A stretch of DNA of 64,000 bases from Pseudomonadota bacterium (GCA_021816585.1 JAKAXL010000005.1:1-64000), one strand, 5' to 3'; positions 28,636 to 39,608 are shown, numbered from the stretch's first letter. Notes: generated by a model not told the origin, from the letters alone. A program made the numbers and translations.

Positions 28636-29609
28636 ACCAGCCTACACCTTCGCCGATCGCGCTGTCGGTGGTCGTGCCCGTCTACAACGAACAGGACGGG
28701 CTGGGGGCGCTGTTCGCCCGCCTGTACCCGGCGCTGGACGCGCTGGGCGAGACCTACGAGATCATTTTCATCAACGACGGCAGCCGCGACCGCTCGGCGG
28801 CGCTGCTGGCCGAGCAGCAACGCGCGCGCCCCGACGTGACACGGGTGATCCTGTTCAACGGCAACTACGGCCAGCACATGGCGATCCTGGCCGGTTTCGA
28901 GCATTGCCGCGGCGAGATCGTGGTCACGCTGGATGCCGACCTGCAGAACCCGCCGGAGGAGATCGCCCGGCTGGTGGCGAAGATGCGCGAAGGCTACGAC
29001 TACGTCGGCAGCATCCGGCGCCAGCGCCAGGACACCTGGTTCAGGCGCCACGCCAGCCGCTGGATGAACCGGCTGCGCGAGACCATCACCCACGTGCGCA
29101 TGACCGACCAGGGCTGCATGCTGCGCGCCTACGGCCGCCACGTGGTCGACACCATCAACCGCTGCGACGAGGTCAACACCTTCGTGCCGGCGCTGGCCTA
29201 CACCTTCTCGCTGAACCCGACCGAGATCGAGGTCGCCCACGAAGAGCGCGCCGCCGGGGAGTCCAAGTACTCGCTGTTCAAGCTGGTGCGCCTGAACTTC
29301 GACCTGGTCACCGGTTTCTCGCTGATCCCGCTGCAGTTCATGTCCTTCCTCGGCATCGCGCTGGCGCTGGCCTCCGGCGCGCTGTTCCTGCTGCTGATGA
29401 TCGACCGCCTGCTGTTCGGCTCGCAGGTGCAGGGGGTGTTCACGCTGTTCGCCATCACCTTCTGCCTGCTCGGCGTGCTGCTGTTCAGCATGGGCCTGCT
29501 GGGCGAGTACATCGGGCGCATCTACGAACAGGTGCGCGGGCGCCCGCGCTACGTCGTGCAGGCGCTGCTCGACGACACGCCCGCGGCCGGCACGGGACCC
29601 GCGCGATGA
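28632..29609 (+). CDS. arnC: undecaprenyl-phosphate Ara4FN transferase (GT2)
   Basis: LSVVVPVYNEQDGLGALFARL, DADLQNPPEEI, two C-terminal TM helices. Confidence 0.85.
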   Translation: MNQPTPSPIALSVVVPVYNEQDGLGALFARLYPALDALGETYEIIFINDGSRDRSAALLAEQQRARPDVTRVILFNGNYGQHMAILAGFEHCRGEIVVTLDADLQNPPEEIARLVAKMREGYDYVGSIRRQRQDTWFRRHASRWMNRLRETITHVRMTDQGCMLRAYGRHVVDTINRCDEVNTFVPALAYTFSLNPTEIEVAHEERAAGESKYSLFKLVRLNFDLVTGFSLIPLQFMSFLGIALALASGALFLLLMIDRLLFGSQVQGVFTLFAITFCLLGVLLFSMGLLGEYIGRIYEQVRGRPRYVVQALLDDTPAAGTGPAR

Positions 29610-30568
29610 ACCCGCCGCGCGCCGGCGCGCCGGCCGCCCTGCATGCGGTGGTGTTCGCCTACCACAACGTGGGCGCGCGCTGCCTGCGCGTGCTGCTGGC
29701 GGGCGGCATGCGCGTCGACCTGGTGGTCACGCACCCCGACGACCCCGACGAGAACCTGTGGTTCGAGCGTGTCGCCGACGTCGCGGCCGAACACGGCATC
29801 CCGGTGCTGCTGGTCGAGCAGCAGCTGTCCGACGACGAACTCGCGCGGGTCCGTGCGCTGCAGCCCGACTACGTGTTCTCCTTCTATTTCCGGCGCATGC
29901 TGCCGGCCGCGGTGCTGGAGTCGGCGCGCCTGGCGGCGCTGAACATGCACGGCTCGCTGCTGCCGCACTACCGCGGGCGCGCCCCGGTGAACTGGGCCGT
30001 GCTGCACGGCGAACGCGAGACCGGGGCGACGCTGCACCTGATGCAGGCCAAGCCCGACGCCGGCGACATCGTGGCGCAGCAGGCGGTGCCGATCCTGCCC
30101 GACGACACCGCGCGCGAGGTGTTCGACAAGGTCACGGTGGCGGCCGAGATCGCGCTGTGGCAGGTGCTGCCGCGCCTGCTCGAAGGCGAGGTGCCGCGGC
30201 GCCCCAACCGCCTCGAGCAGGGCAGCTACTTCGGCGGCCGCCGCCCCGAGGACGGACGCATCGACTGGACGCGGCCGGCAGCGCAGGTCTACAACCTGAT
30301 GCGTGCCGTCGCGCCGCCCTACCCCGGCGCCTTCTTCGAAGCCGGCGGTCGCCGCCTGCTGGTGGCGCGCGCCCGCATCGCCGCGTCCGCGCTGGCCGCC
30401 CGCCTGGACCCGCTGGCCGCCCCCGGCCCGCAGCTTTGCGGCAGTTTCCTGCTGGCGCGCTGCGGGGACGGCGGCGTGCTGCACCTGCAACAGGTCTGGG
30501 ACAGCGCGCAGCCCGGCCTGGCCCTCGATCCGCAACGTCTCGCACGACTCGTGCCTAGCTCATCATGA
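29606..30568 (+). CDS. UDP-Ara4N formyltransferase (stand-alone ArnA formyltransferase domain)
   Basis: LNMHGSLLPHYRGRAPVNWAVLHGERETGATLH formyltransferase signature. Confidence 0.85.
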   Translation: MNPPRAGAPAALHAVVFAYHNVGARCLRVLLAGGMRVDLVVTHPDDPDENLWFERVADVAAEHGIPVLLVEQQLSDDELARVRALQPDYVFSFYFRRMLPAAVLESARLAALNMHGSLLPHYRGRAPVNWAVLHGERETGATLHLMQAKPDAGDIVAQQAVPILPDDTAREVFDKVTVAAEIALWQVLPRLLEGEVPRRPNRLEQGSYFGGRRPEDGRIDWTRPAAQVYNLMRAVAPPYPGAFFEAGGRRLLVARARIAASALAARLDPLAAPGPQLCGSFLLARCGDGGVLHLQQVWDSAQPGLALDPQRLARLVPSSS

Positions 30569-31620
30569 AAAAGATCCTGATCCTCGGAGTCAACGGCTTC
30601 ATCGGCCATCACCTGTCCAAGCGCATCCTCGGCAGCACCGACTGGGAGGTGTACGGCATGGACATGAACACCGACCGCATCGAGGACCTGCTGGACAAGC
30701 CCCGGTTCCACTTTTTCGAGGGCGACATCACGATCAACAAGGAGTGGATCGAATACCACGTGCGCAAGTGCGACGTGATCCTGCCGCTGGTCGCGATCGC
30801 CACCCCGGCGACCTACGTGAAGGCGCCGCTGCGGGTGTTCGAGCTCGACTTCGAGGCCAACCTGCCGATCGTGCGCGCCGCCGTCAAGCACCGCAAGCGC
30901 CTGGTGTTCCCGTCCACCTCCGAGGTCTACGGCATGTGCCCGGACGGCGAGTTCGACCCCGAGTCCTCGCCGCTGGTGTACGGGCCGATCAACAAGCCGC
31001 GCTGGATCTACGCCTGCTCCAAGCAGCTGATGGACCGCGTGATCGCCGGCTACGGCCAGCAGGAAGGACTGGACTACACGCTGTTCCGCCCCTTCAACTG
31101 GATCGGCGCCGGGCTGGACACGATCTTCTCCGCGAAGGAGGGCAGCTCGCGCGTGGTCACCCAGTTCCTCGGCCACATCGTGCGCGGCGAGAACATCAGC
31201 CTGGTCGACGGCGGCCTGCAAAAGCGTGCCTTCACCGACATCGACGACGGCATCGACGCGCTGATGCGCATCATCGAGAACCCCGCCGGAGTGGCCAGCG
31301 GACACATCTACAACATCGGCAACCCGGCCAACAACCACTCGGTGCGCGACCTCGCCGAGCGCATGCTGCGCCTGGCAGCCGAGTTCCCCGAATACGCCGA
31401 CAGCGCGCGCCAGGTGGGCCTGGTGGAGACCTGCTCGGGGGCCTACTACGGCGCCGGCTACCAGGACGTGGCGAACCGCGTGCCGAAGATCGCCAACACC
31501 ATGCGCGACCTCGACTGGGCCCCGCGCACCGACATGGACACCGCGCTGCGCAAGATCTTCGAGGCCTACCGCGGACAGATCGCGCAGGCGCGCGCGCTGA
31601 TGGACGAGGGCGGAAACTGA
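30565..31620 (+). CDS. UDP-glucuronate decarboxylase (stand-alone ArnA dehydrogenase/decarboxylase domain)
   Basis: ILILGVNGFIGHHLSKRIL; FPSTSEVYGMC; RWIYACSKQLMDRVI. Confidence 0.88.
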   Translation: MKKILILGVNGFIGHHLSKRILGSTDWEVYGMDMNTDRIEDLLDKPRFHFFEGDITINKEWIEYHVRKCDVILPLVAIATPATYVKAPLRVFELDFEANLPIVRAAVKHRKRLVFPSTSEVYGMCPDGEFDPESSPLVYGPINKPRWIYACSKQLMDRVIAGYGQQEGLDYTLFRPFNWIGAGLDTIFSAKEGSSRVVTQFLGHIVRGENISLVDGGLQKRAFTDIDDGIDALMRIIENPAGVASGHIYNIGNPANNHSVRDLAERMLRLAAEFPEYADSARQVGLVETCSGAYYGAGYQDVANRVPKIANTMRDLDWAPRTDMDTALRKIFEAYRGQIAQARALMDEGGN

Positions 31621-31630
31621 CGAGCCGCCG

Positions 31631-32530
31631 ATGCCCCGCATCGCGCTGAAGGTCGACGTCGACACATTGCGCGGCACCCTCGAGGGGGTGCCGGCGCTGC
31701 TGCGCCAGCTCGCGCGCCACCGGTTGCGCGCGACCTTCCTGTTCAGCCTCGGCCCGGACCACACCGGGCGCGCCCTCAAGCGCATCTTCCGCCCCGGCTT
31801 CCTGGCCAAGGTGCGCCGCACCTCGGTGGGCAGCAACTACGGACTGAAGACCCTGCTGTACGGCACGCTGCTGCCCGGCCCCGACATCGGGCTGCGCGCC
31901 GCCGAGCCGATGCGCGCGACCTGGCGCGCCGGCCACGAGGTCGGCGTGCATACCTGGGACCACGTGCTGTGGCAGGACCATGTCGCGCGCCGCGACCGCG
32001 CGTGGACGCAGCGCCAGCTGCAGCTGGCGGTGCAGCGCTTCGGCGACGTGTTCGGGCGTCCTCCGGAAGTGCACGGGGCCGCCGGCTGGCAGATGAACGA
32101 ATCCGCCTACGAGCTGGAGCAGGAACTGGGCTTTCGCATCGCCTCCGACGGACGCGGCGACGCGCCCTTCCTGCCGCGCATCGGCGAGCGCGTGCTGCAG
32201 GTGCCGCAGCTGCCGACCACGCTGCCGACGCTGGACGAACTGATCGGGCTCGACGGCATCGACGCCGGCAACGTCGCTTCGCAGCTGCTGCGCCTGTCGC
32301 TGGACGGGCGCGACCATGTGTACACGCTGCACGCCGAACTCGAGGGAGGCCAGCTGGCGCCGGTGTTCGAGGCCCTGCTGCAGGGCTGGCAGGCCGCCGG
32401 CCTGCGCATCGGCACGCTGGGCCAGCAGGCCGCGGCGCTGGACAGGCAGGCGCTGCCGGTGCGCCGTGTCGGCATGGGCACGGTGCCCGGACGCAGCGGA
32501 ACCCTGGCGGTAGCTCTCGCCGACGCCTGA
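31631..32530 (+). CDS. arnD: 4-deoxy-4-formamido-L-arabinose-phosphoundecaprenol deformylase
   Basis: IALKVDVDTLRGTLEGVPALLRQL; EVGVHTWDHVLWQD polysaccharide deacetylase motif. Confidence 0.88.
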   Translation: MPRIALKVDVDTLRGTLEGVPALLRQLARHRLRATFLFSLGPDHTGRALKRIFRPGFLAKVRRTSVGSNYGLKTLLYGTLLPGPDIGLRAAEPMRATWRAGHEVGVHTWDHVLWQDHVARRDRAWTQRQLQLAVQRFGDVFGRPPEVHGAAGWQMNESAYELEQELGFRIASDGRGDAPFLPRIGERVLQVPQLPTTLPTLDELIGLDGIDAGNVASQLLRLSLDGRDHVYTLHAELEGGQLAPVFEALLQGWQAAGLRIGTLGQQAAALDRQALPVRRVGMGTVPGRSGTLAVALADA

Positions 32531-32542
32531 ATCCTGGGCGAA

Positions 32543-32580
32543 GGGCGGGCCGGAAGGTGTCCGGTCCGCCCTTTTTCCTT
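32543..32580 (+). terminator. Rho-independent terminator after arn operon
   Basis: GGGCGGGCCGGA-aggtg-TCCGGTCCGCCC then TTTTT. Confidence 0.8.
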
Positions 32581-32594
32581 GTTTTTTCCTCGGC

Positions 32595-34577
32595 TCAGTG
32601 GTTGCGGGCCAGCTGCTCGAGGATCGCCGGGTTCTCCAGCGTCGAGGTGTCCTGCGTGATCTGCTCGCCCTTGGCCAGCGTGCGCAGCAGACGACGCATG
32701 ATCTTGCCCGAACGCGTCTTCGGCAGGTTGTCGCCGAAGCGGATGTCCTTCGGCTTGGCGATCGGGCCGATCTCGCGCCCGACGTGGTTGCGCAGCTCAT
32801 TGGCGATCTGCACCCCCTCCTCGCCCGTGGGCACCGGTCGCTTGAGCACCACGAAGGCGCAGATCGCCTCGCCGGTCAGCTCGTCCGGACGCCCCACCAC
32901 CGCGGCCTCCGCCACCAGCGGGTGCGACACCAGCGCCGACTCGATCTCCATCGTGCCCATGCGGTGTCCGCTCACGTTGAGCACGTCGTCGATGCGTCCC
33001 GTGATCGTGAAGTACCCGGTGTTGGGGTCGCGGATCGAGCCGTCGCCGGCCAGGTAGTAGCCCTTGAGCTCATCCGGGTAGTAGCTCTTCTTGAAGCGCT
33101 CCGGGTCCCCCCAGATCGTGCGGATCATCGACGGCCACGGCTTCTTGATCACCAGGATGCCCCCGGTGCCCCACGGCAGGTCGTGCCCCGTCTCGTCCAC
33201 CACCTCCGCGAAAATCCCCGGCAGCGGCAGCGTGCACGAGCCCGGCACCATCGGCGTGGCCCCCGGCAGCGGGCTCATCATGTGCCCGCCCGTCTCCGTC
33301 TGCCACCACGTGTCCACCACCGGGCAGCGGCTGCCCCCGATGTTCTGGTAGTACCACTCCCACGCCGCCGGGTTGATCGGCTCGCCCACCGTGCCCAGAA
33401 TGCGCAGCGAGTCCAGCTTGTAGTTGCGCGGATGCGCCACCGGGTTCGCCTCCGCCGCCTTGATCAGCGAGCGGATCGCCGTCGGCGCCGTGTAGAAGAT
33501 CGTCACCTTGTGGTCCTGGATCATCTTCCAGAACCGCCCCGCGTCCGGGTAGGTCGGAACCCCCTCGAACACGATCTCCGTCGCCCCGCAGGCCAGCGGC
33601 CCGTAGGTGATGTAGGTGTGCCCGGTCACCCACCCGATGTCGGCCGTGCACCAGAACAGGTCGTCGGGGCGGATGTCGAAGGTCCACTGCATGGTCAGCT
33701 GCGCCCACAGCAGGTAGCCCGCCGTGGAGTGCTGCACCCCCTTGGGCTTGCCCGTCGAGCCCGACGTGTACAGCAGGAACAGCGGGTGCTCCGCCTCCAC
33801 CCACTCCGGCGCGCACTGCGCGCCTTGCGACTCCACCAGCTCGTGCAGCCAGAGGTCGCCGCGCGGATTGAACTCCACCGCGCCCCCGGTGCGCCGGTAC
33901 ACGACCACGTTGCGCACGCTGTCGCAGCCGCCCAGCGCCAGCGCCTCGTCGACGATCGACTTCAGCGGCAGCGACTTGCCCCCGCGGCGCTGCTCGTCGG
34001 CCGTGATCACCAGCACCGCCCCCGCATCGACGATGCGGTCGCGCAGCGACTGCGCCGAAAAACCTCCGAACACCACCGAGTGCGTCGCGCCGATGCGCGC
34101 GCAGGCCTGCATCGCCACCACCCCCTCGATCGACATGGGCATGTAGATCACCACCCGATCGCCCTTCTTCACCCCCAGGCTCTTGAGCCCGTTGGCCATC
34201 TTGCACGTGCGCTCCAGCAGCTCGCGGTAGCTCACCCGCGTCACCTTGCCGTCGTCCGCCTCGAACACGATCGCCGTGCGATCGCCACGCCCCGCCTCCA
34301 CGTGCCGGTCCAGGCAGTTGTACGAGACGTTGATCAGCCCGTCGGTGAACCACTTGTAGAACGGCGCCCCGCTGGCGTCCAGCGTGTGCGTGAACGGCTT
34401 GTGCCAGCTCAGGTTCTCGCGCGCCAGCCGCGCCCAGAACCCCTCGAAGTCCCGCTCGGCCTCGTCGACCAGCGCTCGGTACGCGTCCATCCCCGATATC
34501 CGCGCTCCCTGCACGGACTGCGCCGACGGGTAGTACGTCTTCAGGGTATGGGGCTCGGTGGCTTGTTGTTCGCTCAT
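32595..34577 (-). CDS. acs: acetyl-CoA synthetase
   Basis: [51 protein letters not shown]. Confidence 0.95.
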   Translation of the reverse strand: MSEQQATEPHTLKTYYPSAQSVQGARISGMDAYRALVDEAERDFEGFWARLARENLSWHKPFTHTLDASGAPFYKWFTDGLINVSYNCLDRHVEAGRGDRTAIVFEADDGKVTRVSYRELLERTCKMANGLKSLGVKKGDRVVIYMPMSIEGVVAMQACARIGATHSVVFGGFSAQSLRDRIVDAGAVLVITADEQRRGGKSLPLKSIVDEALALGGCDSVRNVVVYRRTGGAVEFNPRGDLWLHELVESQGAQCAPEWVEAEHPLFLLYTSGSTGKPKGVQHSTAGYLLWAQLTMQWTFDIRPDDLFWCTADIGWVTGHTYITYGPLACGATEIVFEGVPTYPDAGRFWKMIQDHKVTIFYTAPTAIRSLIKAAEANPVAHPRNYKLDSLRILGTVGEPINPAAWEWYYQNIGGSRCPVVDTWWQTETGGHMMSPLPGATPMVPGSCTLPLPGIFAEVVDETGHDLPWGTGGILVIKKPWPSMIRTIWGDPERFKKSYYPDELKGYYLAGDGSIRDPNTGYFTITGRIDDVLNVSGHRMGTMEIESALVSHPLVAEAAVVGRPDELTGEAICAFVVLKRPVPTGEEGVQIANELRNHVGREIGPIAKPKDIRFGDNLPKTRSGKIMRRLLRTLAKGEQITQDTSTLENPAILEQLARNH

Positions 34578-34870
34578 GGCTGTCTCCAGGTATTGGGCCG
34601 CTGCTGGGATCGACGCAGGCGTGCCGGGCCGGCGGGGCCTGTTCTCGGCCCGACTTTAGATTGTCGAGTCCCGATTGTGTACCGAGAGCTCTTACAGCGC
34701 CCTGACGTCGCGCATCACGACAGGCGCGCGACGCCCCGCCGGGCGAGGCGCCGCAGGATTTACACTTTGAATCATCCCCGGTCCCAAATCCCCTTCACCA
34801 TGTGTGGAATCGCGGCGATGCCGCGGCCCCGGCGATCCCGCCCCCCCTTCCCGACGACGACGACGCTCCC

Positions 34871-35515
34871 ATGAGCCAGGCCCCCGCCCCTTCGAATCCG
34901 ACCCGATCGATCCCGGTGATCGCACGCCTGCTGTTCCTCAGCCGCTGGCTGCAGCTGCCGCTGTACGTCGGGCTGATCGTCGCGCTGGGGGTGTACGTGG
35001 TGCACTTCTGGGCCGAGCTGATCGACCTCGTGCTGGCGGCCACCGGCAACGTCGAGGCCCTGCAGCACCTGCTGCAGGGAACTGCGATGCACGGCGTCGA
35101 GGCCGCCGGAGCGGCCGTGACGCGGCTCAACGAGACCACCATCATGCTGGTCGCGCTGAGCCTGATCGACGTGGTCATGATCGCCAACCTGCTGATCATG
35201 GTGATCGTCGGCGGCTACGAGACCTTCGTGTCGCGCACCTACCTGGAGGAGCATCCCGACCATCCGGAGTGGCTGTCGCATGTCAACGCCTCGGTGCTGA
35301 AGGTCAAGCTGGCGATGGCCATCATCGGCATCTCGTCGATCCACCTGCTGCGCACCTTCATCAACGCCGACGCCTACAGCGTGAAGGCGCTGGTGGCGCA
35401 GACCGCCATCCACCTCACCTTCCTGGTGTCGGCGCTGGCCGTGGCCTGGACCGACCGCGTGATGACCCGCACCATCATCCTGGGCCAGCAGGCGCACGCC
35501 GCGCAGGACGCGTGA
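34871..35515 (+). CDS. UPF0114 / YqhA family membrane protein
   Basis: ARLLFLSRWLQLPLYVGLIVAL; LLIMVIVGGYETFVS. Confidence 0.85.
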   Translation: MSQAPAPSNPTRSIPVIARLLFLSRWLQLPLYVGLIVALGVYVVHFWAELIDLVLAATGNVEALQHLLQGTAMHGVEAAGAAVTRLNETTIMLVALSLIDVVMIANLLIMVIVGGYETFVSRTYLEEHPDHPEWLSHVNASVLKVKLAMAIIGISSIHLLRTFINADAYSVKALVAQTAIHLTFLVSALAVAWTDRVMTRTIILGQQAHAAQDA

Positions 35516-35593
35516 AACCGCGCGCCGGGGGCCCGCGGACGACTTAAGATTGGGGGATACCCTGAAAAATCCCCCGCACCGGAGACCGCCCCC

Positions 35594-37123
35594 ATGGCAA
35601 GCACCGTGATCCACCAGGACGACCTGGTCGAATCGATCGCCGCCGCGCTGCAGTTCATCAGCTACTACCACCCGGCCGACTTCATCCGCCATCTGGCGAT
35701 GGCCTACGAGCGCGAGCAAAGCCCCGCCGCGCGCGACGCGATCGCGCAGATCCTCACCAACAGCCGGATGTGCGCCGAGGGCCATCGCCCGATCTGCCAG
35801 GACACCGGCATCGTCAACGTGTTCCTGCGCGTGGGCATGGACGTGCGCTTCGAGGGCCTGAGCGGGTCGCTGCAGGACGCCGTCGACGAAGGCGTGCGCC
35901 GCGGCTACGACAACGCCGACAACAAGCTGCGCGCCTCGGTGCTGGCCGACCCGCTGTTCGAGCGCAAGAACACCCGCGACAACACGCCGGCGGTGCTGCA
36001 CGTGGAACTGGTTCCCGGCAACACGGTCGACGTGCAGGTCGCCGCGAAGGGCGGCGGCTCGGAGGCGAAATCCAAGTTCGCGATGCTCAATCCGTCGGAC
36101 AGCGTGGTCGACTGGGTGCTGAAGACGGTGCCGACGATGGGCGCCGGCTGGTGCCCCCCCGGCATGCTGGGCATCGGCATCGGCGGCACCGCGGAAAAGG
36201 CCATGCTGATGGCCAAGCAGTCGCTGATGGACGACATCGACATGAGCGAACTGCTGAGCCGCGGCCCGCGCGACCGCTTCGAGGAACTGCGCATCGAGCT
36301 GTACGAGAAGGTCAACGCGCTGGGTATCGGTGCGCAGGGCCTGGGCGGCCTGACCACCGTGCTCGACGTGAAGATCCGCCACTGGCCCTGCCACGCCGCG
36401 AACCTGCCGATCGCGATGATCCCCAACTGCGCGGCGACCCGCCACGCCCATTTCGTGCTCGACGGCCAGGGCCCGGTGTACCTGGAGCCGCCCAGCCTCG
36501 ACCTGTGGCCGCAGGTGCACTGGACCCCCGACACGCAACGCAGCCGCCGCGTCGACCTGGACACGCTGACCGCGGAACAGGTCGCCGCCTTCAAGCCGGG
36601 CGAGACCCTGCTGCTGTCGGGCAAGCTGCTGACCGGGCGCGACGCCGCGCACGCGCGCATCAGCGCCATGCTGGCCAAGGGCGAGAAGCTGCCGGTGGAT
36701 TTCACCAACCGCGTGATCTACTACGTCGGCCCGGTGGACCCGGTGCGCGACGAGGCGGTCGGCCCGGCCGGCCCGACCACGTCGACCCGCATGGACAAGT
36801 TCACCGAGACCATGCTGGGCCAGACCGGCCTGCTGGCGATGGTGGGCAAGGCCGAGCGGGGTCCGGTGGCCATCGAGTCCATCCGCAGGCACCGAAGCGC
36901 CTACCTGATCGCGGTGGGCGGCGCCGCCTACCTGGTGTCGAAGGCGATCAAGAGCTCGCGCCTGCTGGCCTTCCCGGAGCTGGGCATGGAAGCGATCTAC
37001 GAGTTCGAGGTGCGCGACATGCCGGTGACCGTGGCGGTCGACTCGCAGGGCGAGTCGGTGCACAACAGCGGCCCGGCGCATTGGCAGGCGCACATCGGCA
37101 AGATCCCGGTGGCCACGGCCTGA
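35594..37123 (+). CDS. class I fumarate hydratase
   Basis: CQDTGIVNVFLRVGMDV, NTRDNTPAVLHVELVPG, GPTTSTRMDKFTETML. Confidence 0.92.
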   Translation: MASTVIHQDDLVESIAAALQFISYYHPADFIRHLAMAYEREQSPAARDAIAQILTNSRMCAEGHRPICQDTGIVNVFLRVGMDVRFEGLSGSLQDAVDEGVRRGYDNADNKLRASVLADPLFERKNTRDNTPAVLHVELVPGNTVDVQVAAKGGGSEAKSKFAMLNPSDSVVDWVLKTVPTMGAGWCPPGMLGIGIGGTAEKAMLMAKQSLMDDIDMSELLSRGPRDRFEELRIELYEKVNALGIGAQGLGGLTTVLDVKIRHWPCHAANLPIAMIPNCAATRHAHFVLDGQGPVYLEPPSLDLWPQVHWTPDTQRSRRVDLDTLTAEQVAAFKPGETLLLSGKLLTGRDAAHARISAMLAKGEKLPVDFTNRVIYYVGPVDPVRDEAVGPAGPTTSTRMDKFTETMLGQTGLLAMVGKAERGPVAIESIRRHRSAYLIAVGGAAYLVSKAIKSSRLLAFPELGMEAIYEFEVRDMPVTVAVDSQGESVHNSGPAHWQAHIGKIPVATA

Positions 37124-37151
37124 GCCGCCGGCCGCGCGCACCCGCGACGAC

Positions 37152-37994
37152 GTGAAGCCCGCCGCCACCCCCGACCTCGGATCGCCGGCGCCGTGCCTCG
37201 GCGTGTTCGATTCCGGGCTGGGCGGGCTCACCGTGCTGGCCGCGCTGCGCCGGCGCCTGCCGCGGGCGCGCCTGCTGTATGCCGCCGACTCCGCGTACGC
37301 GCCGTACGGCGAGCGCGACGCCGCCTACGTGATCGAGCGCTCGCGCGTGCTCACGCGCTTTCTCCTCGCCGAAGGCGCGCAGCTGCTGGTGGTGGCCTGC
37401 AACACCGCCACCGCGCTGGCCATCGCCGAGCTGCGCCGCGAATGGCCCGGCGTACCCTTCGTCGGGATCGAGCCGGCGATCAAGCCGGCGCTGGCCGCGC
37501 GCGGCCAGGCCGACGGTCCGGTCGGGGTGCTGGCCACGCCGGCCACGCTGGGCAGCGACAGGTTCCGCACGCTGCTGGCGCGCCACGGCGCCGACTCCCC
37601 GGTGCTGCTGCAGCCCTGCCCGGGGCTGGCCGAGGCCATCGAGACCCGCGGCCCGCAGGACCCCGCGACCCTGGATCTGCTGCGCGACCTGTGCGCACCG
37701 CTGAAGGCCGCCGGCTGCACCCGCGTGGTGCTGGGCTGCACCCATTACCCGCTGCTCGCCGAAGCCATCCTGCGGGTGTTCGGCGAGCCGGCACCGCAAC
37801 TGCTCGATCCGGCCGACGCAGTGGCCGCGCAGGCGGCGCGACTGGCCGGCGAGCTGCCGGGCTGCGCCGCCGCGGCGCCGCTGCGCGCATGGAGCAACGG
37901 CGACGCGCAGCTGCTGCGCCGCGTCGCCGCCGCCTGCGGCATCGCCATCGACACCGTGCTGCCGCTTCCCGAGGCCTCGCCAGTGTCGGCCTGA
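37152..37994 (+). CDS. murI: glutamate racemase
   Basis: GVFDSGLGGLTVLAALRRRLP, VVACNTATALAI, VLGCTHYPLL; alternative start GTG. Confidence 0.92.
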   Translation: MKPAATPDLGSPAPCLGVFDSGLGGLTVLAALRRRLPRARLLYAADSAYAPYGERDAAYVIERSRVLTRFLLAEGAQLLVVACNTATALAIAELRREWPGVPFVGIEPAIKPALAARGQADGPVGVLATPATLGSDRFRTLLARHGADSPVLLQPCPGLAEAIETRGPQDPATLDLLRDLCAPLKAAGCTRVVLGCTHYPLLAEAILRVFGEPAPQLLDPADAVAAQAARLAGELPGCAAAAPLRAWSNGDAQLLRRVAAACGIAIDTVLPLPEASPVSA

Positions 37995-38071
37995 GCCCGG
38001 CACGGCATCGGGCGCGGGCCGTCGCGGGGTTGCCGGGAGCAGGACCGGGACGGCGGGGTCCTGCGCATGGC

Positions 38072-38638
38072 TCAGAGTCGAAGGTAGCTTTCGACTTCCC
38101 GGCCGAACCATGAGGAGCGCTCGACCACTTCGAGCTTCGTGCCCGGGGGAAGGCGCGCCTGCTCGGCGCGGGCGACGCACAGGTGGACCGAATCCGACAT
38201 GCGGTTCGTTCGCTGCAGGTCGAGACCGTGGCAGGCCCCGCCCCGCCCATCGGTCTCGAAGTGCGAGACCACCCTGTAGACCCCCGAATGGTCCGTGCCG
38301 AACAGCGCGTTGCCGGCGGCCGCCACGAGGATCGAGCCGGCCATGACCGCGAGCACGGCATTGGCCAGCGCTCGCCACCAGGCCCCCAGCTCCGAGTACG
38401 GCTGGGGCGGCTTGTAGCGCGGCTTGTACCAGCAGCCCACGATCAGGGGCTGGATCCTCCAGGCCAGGAGCAGCGTCGCCAGCATGCCGACGACCAGCGC
38501 CGCATGCACATAGGAGGTGCTGGGGTTGAAGTTCCTGCCGCCGGCCAGCAGGGCGATCACGATCACCACCACCGCCCCGATCGGCATCAGCTGCATCGAA
38601 ACCGGAAGTCGCGGCTGCTGATCGAACGAAGACGACAT
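38072..38638 (-). CDS. hypothetical membrane protein
   Basis: Several predicted TM segments (MLATLLLAWRIQP, ALANAVLAVMAGSILVAAAGN). Confidence 0.55.
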   Translation of the reverse strand: MSSSFDQQPRLPVSMQLMPIGAVVVIVIALLAGGRNFNPSTSYVHAALVVGMLATLLLAWRIQPLIVGCWYKPRYKPPQPYSELGAWWRALANAVLAVMAGSILVAAAGNALFGTDHSGVYRVVSHFETDGRGGACHGLDLQRTNRMSDSVHLCVARAEQARLPPGTKLEVVERSSWFGREVESYLRL

Positions 38639-38966
38639 GATGCGATCTCCTGGCGGCCTGTCTGGACAGATCGGTCACCGGCCCGCGCCGGGCCGGGAAG
38701 CTCCGGAGCCACGCGGCGACGGAGCATCGACGCCATGCACGACCTGCACTGCCCGCAATTCTTGCAGCCCGGCCCGCCCTTTGTCCATGCCGCGCGCCGC
38801 CCGGCAGTGCATCGGACCGGCCTGTGCCGCGCAGGACTGCGCGGCATGCCCGTTAACATGCCCCCCGGGAGCAGCACTCCAGGAGCCTCGCCAGCGGCGC
38901 GCGGCGGCAGCGGCGATCGACCTGCGCTGGCTCGCGGATCCGGCCCGCCGCGCGCATGGCGTGGCC

Positions 38967-39311
38967 ATGGGCCTGGCCGATGCTCCACCAGAAGCTTCCC
39001 CGGGAAACGACGTGATCGCCCATTGGATGGCCAGCTTGCACACGGTCTGGGCCCGGCTGCCCTGGTGGAACTGGGCCCTGCAGATCGTGGGTCTCGTGAG
39101 TTCGTACGTGGGCGCCGAACTCAACGCACGCATGCGCGTGCAGGGCTTCCATGTCTGGCTGCTGGCCAACGTCGTGCTCTTCGTGGTCCACGTCAGCTCG
39201 GGCCTGTGGGCCCTGGCGCTGCTGGACATGGCCTATTTCCGCATCAACGTCAAAGGCATCCGGCACTGGAGGAGATCGCACCCCTCGCAGGGCGACGCGA
39301 CCACGGCCTGA
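38967..39311 (+). CDS. hypothetical small membrane protein
   Basis: ALQIVGLVSSYVGAELNARMRVQGFHVWLLANVVLFVVHVSSGLWALALLDMAYFRINVKGIRHWRR; start uncertain. Confidence 0.6.
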   Translation: MGLADAPPEASPGNDVIAHWMASLHTVWARLPWWNWALQIVGLVSSYVGAELNARMRVQGFHVWLLANVVLFVVHVSSGLWALALLDMAYFRINVKGIRHWRRSHPSQGDATTA

Positions 39312-39416
39312 CCGAGTGCGCAGGACCCGGCGCGGGACGTCGAGGATTTGCTACGCTGGATCCGATCCGAAGCGGGTCAGCGGACCCCACGGGAATTCGC
39401 GACCGGAGACCTCGCC

Positions 39417-39608
39417 ATGCGCCTGTTCATCGCCATCATCCTGCCCTGGCTGGCCTTCTTCACCATCGGCAGGCCCATCGCCGGAATCGTCTGCCTGATC
39501 CTGCAGCTGACCATCCTCGGCTGGATCCCGGCGGCCATCTGGGCGGTCTACGCGCTGGGCCAGTACAAGACCGACAAGAAGATCGAAGCCGCGCTGGGCC
39601 GGCGCTGA
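39417..39608 (+). CDS. YqaE/Pmp3 family membrane protein
   Basis: FIAIILPWLAFFTIGRPIAGIVCLILQLTILGWIPAAIWAVYAL. Confidence 0.8.
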   Translation: MRLFIAIILPWLAFFTIGRPIAGIVCLILQLTILGWIPAAIWAVYALGQYKTDKKIEAALGRR

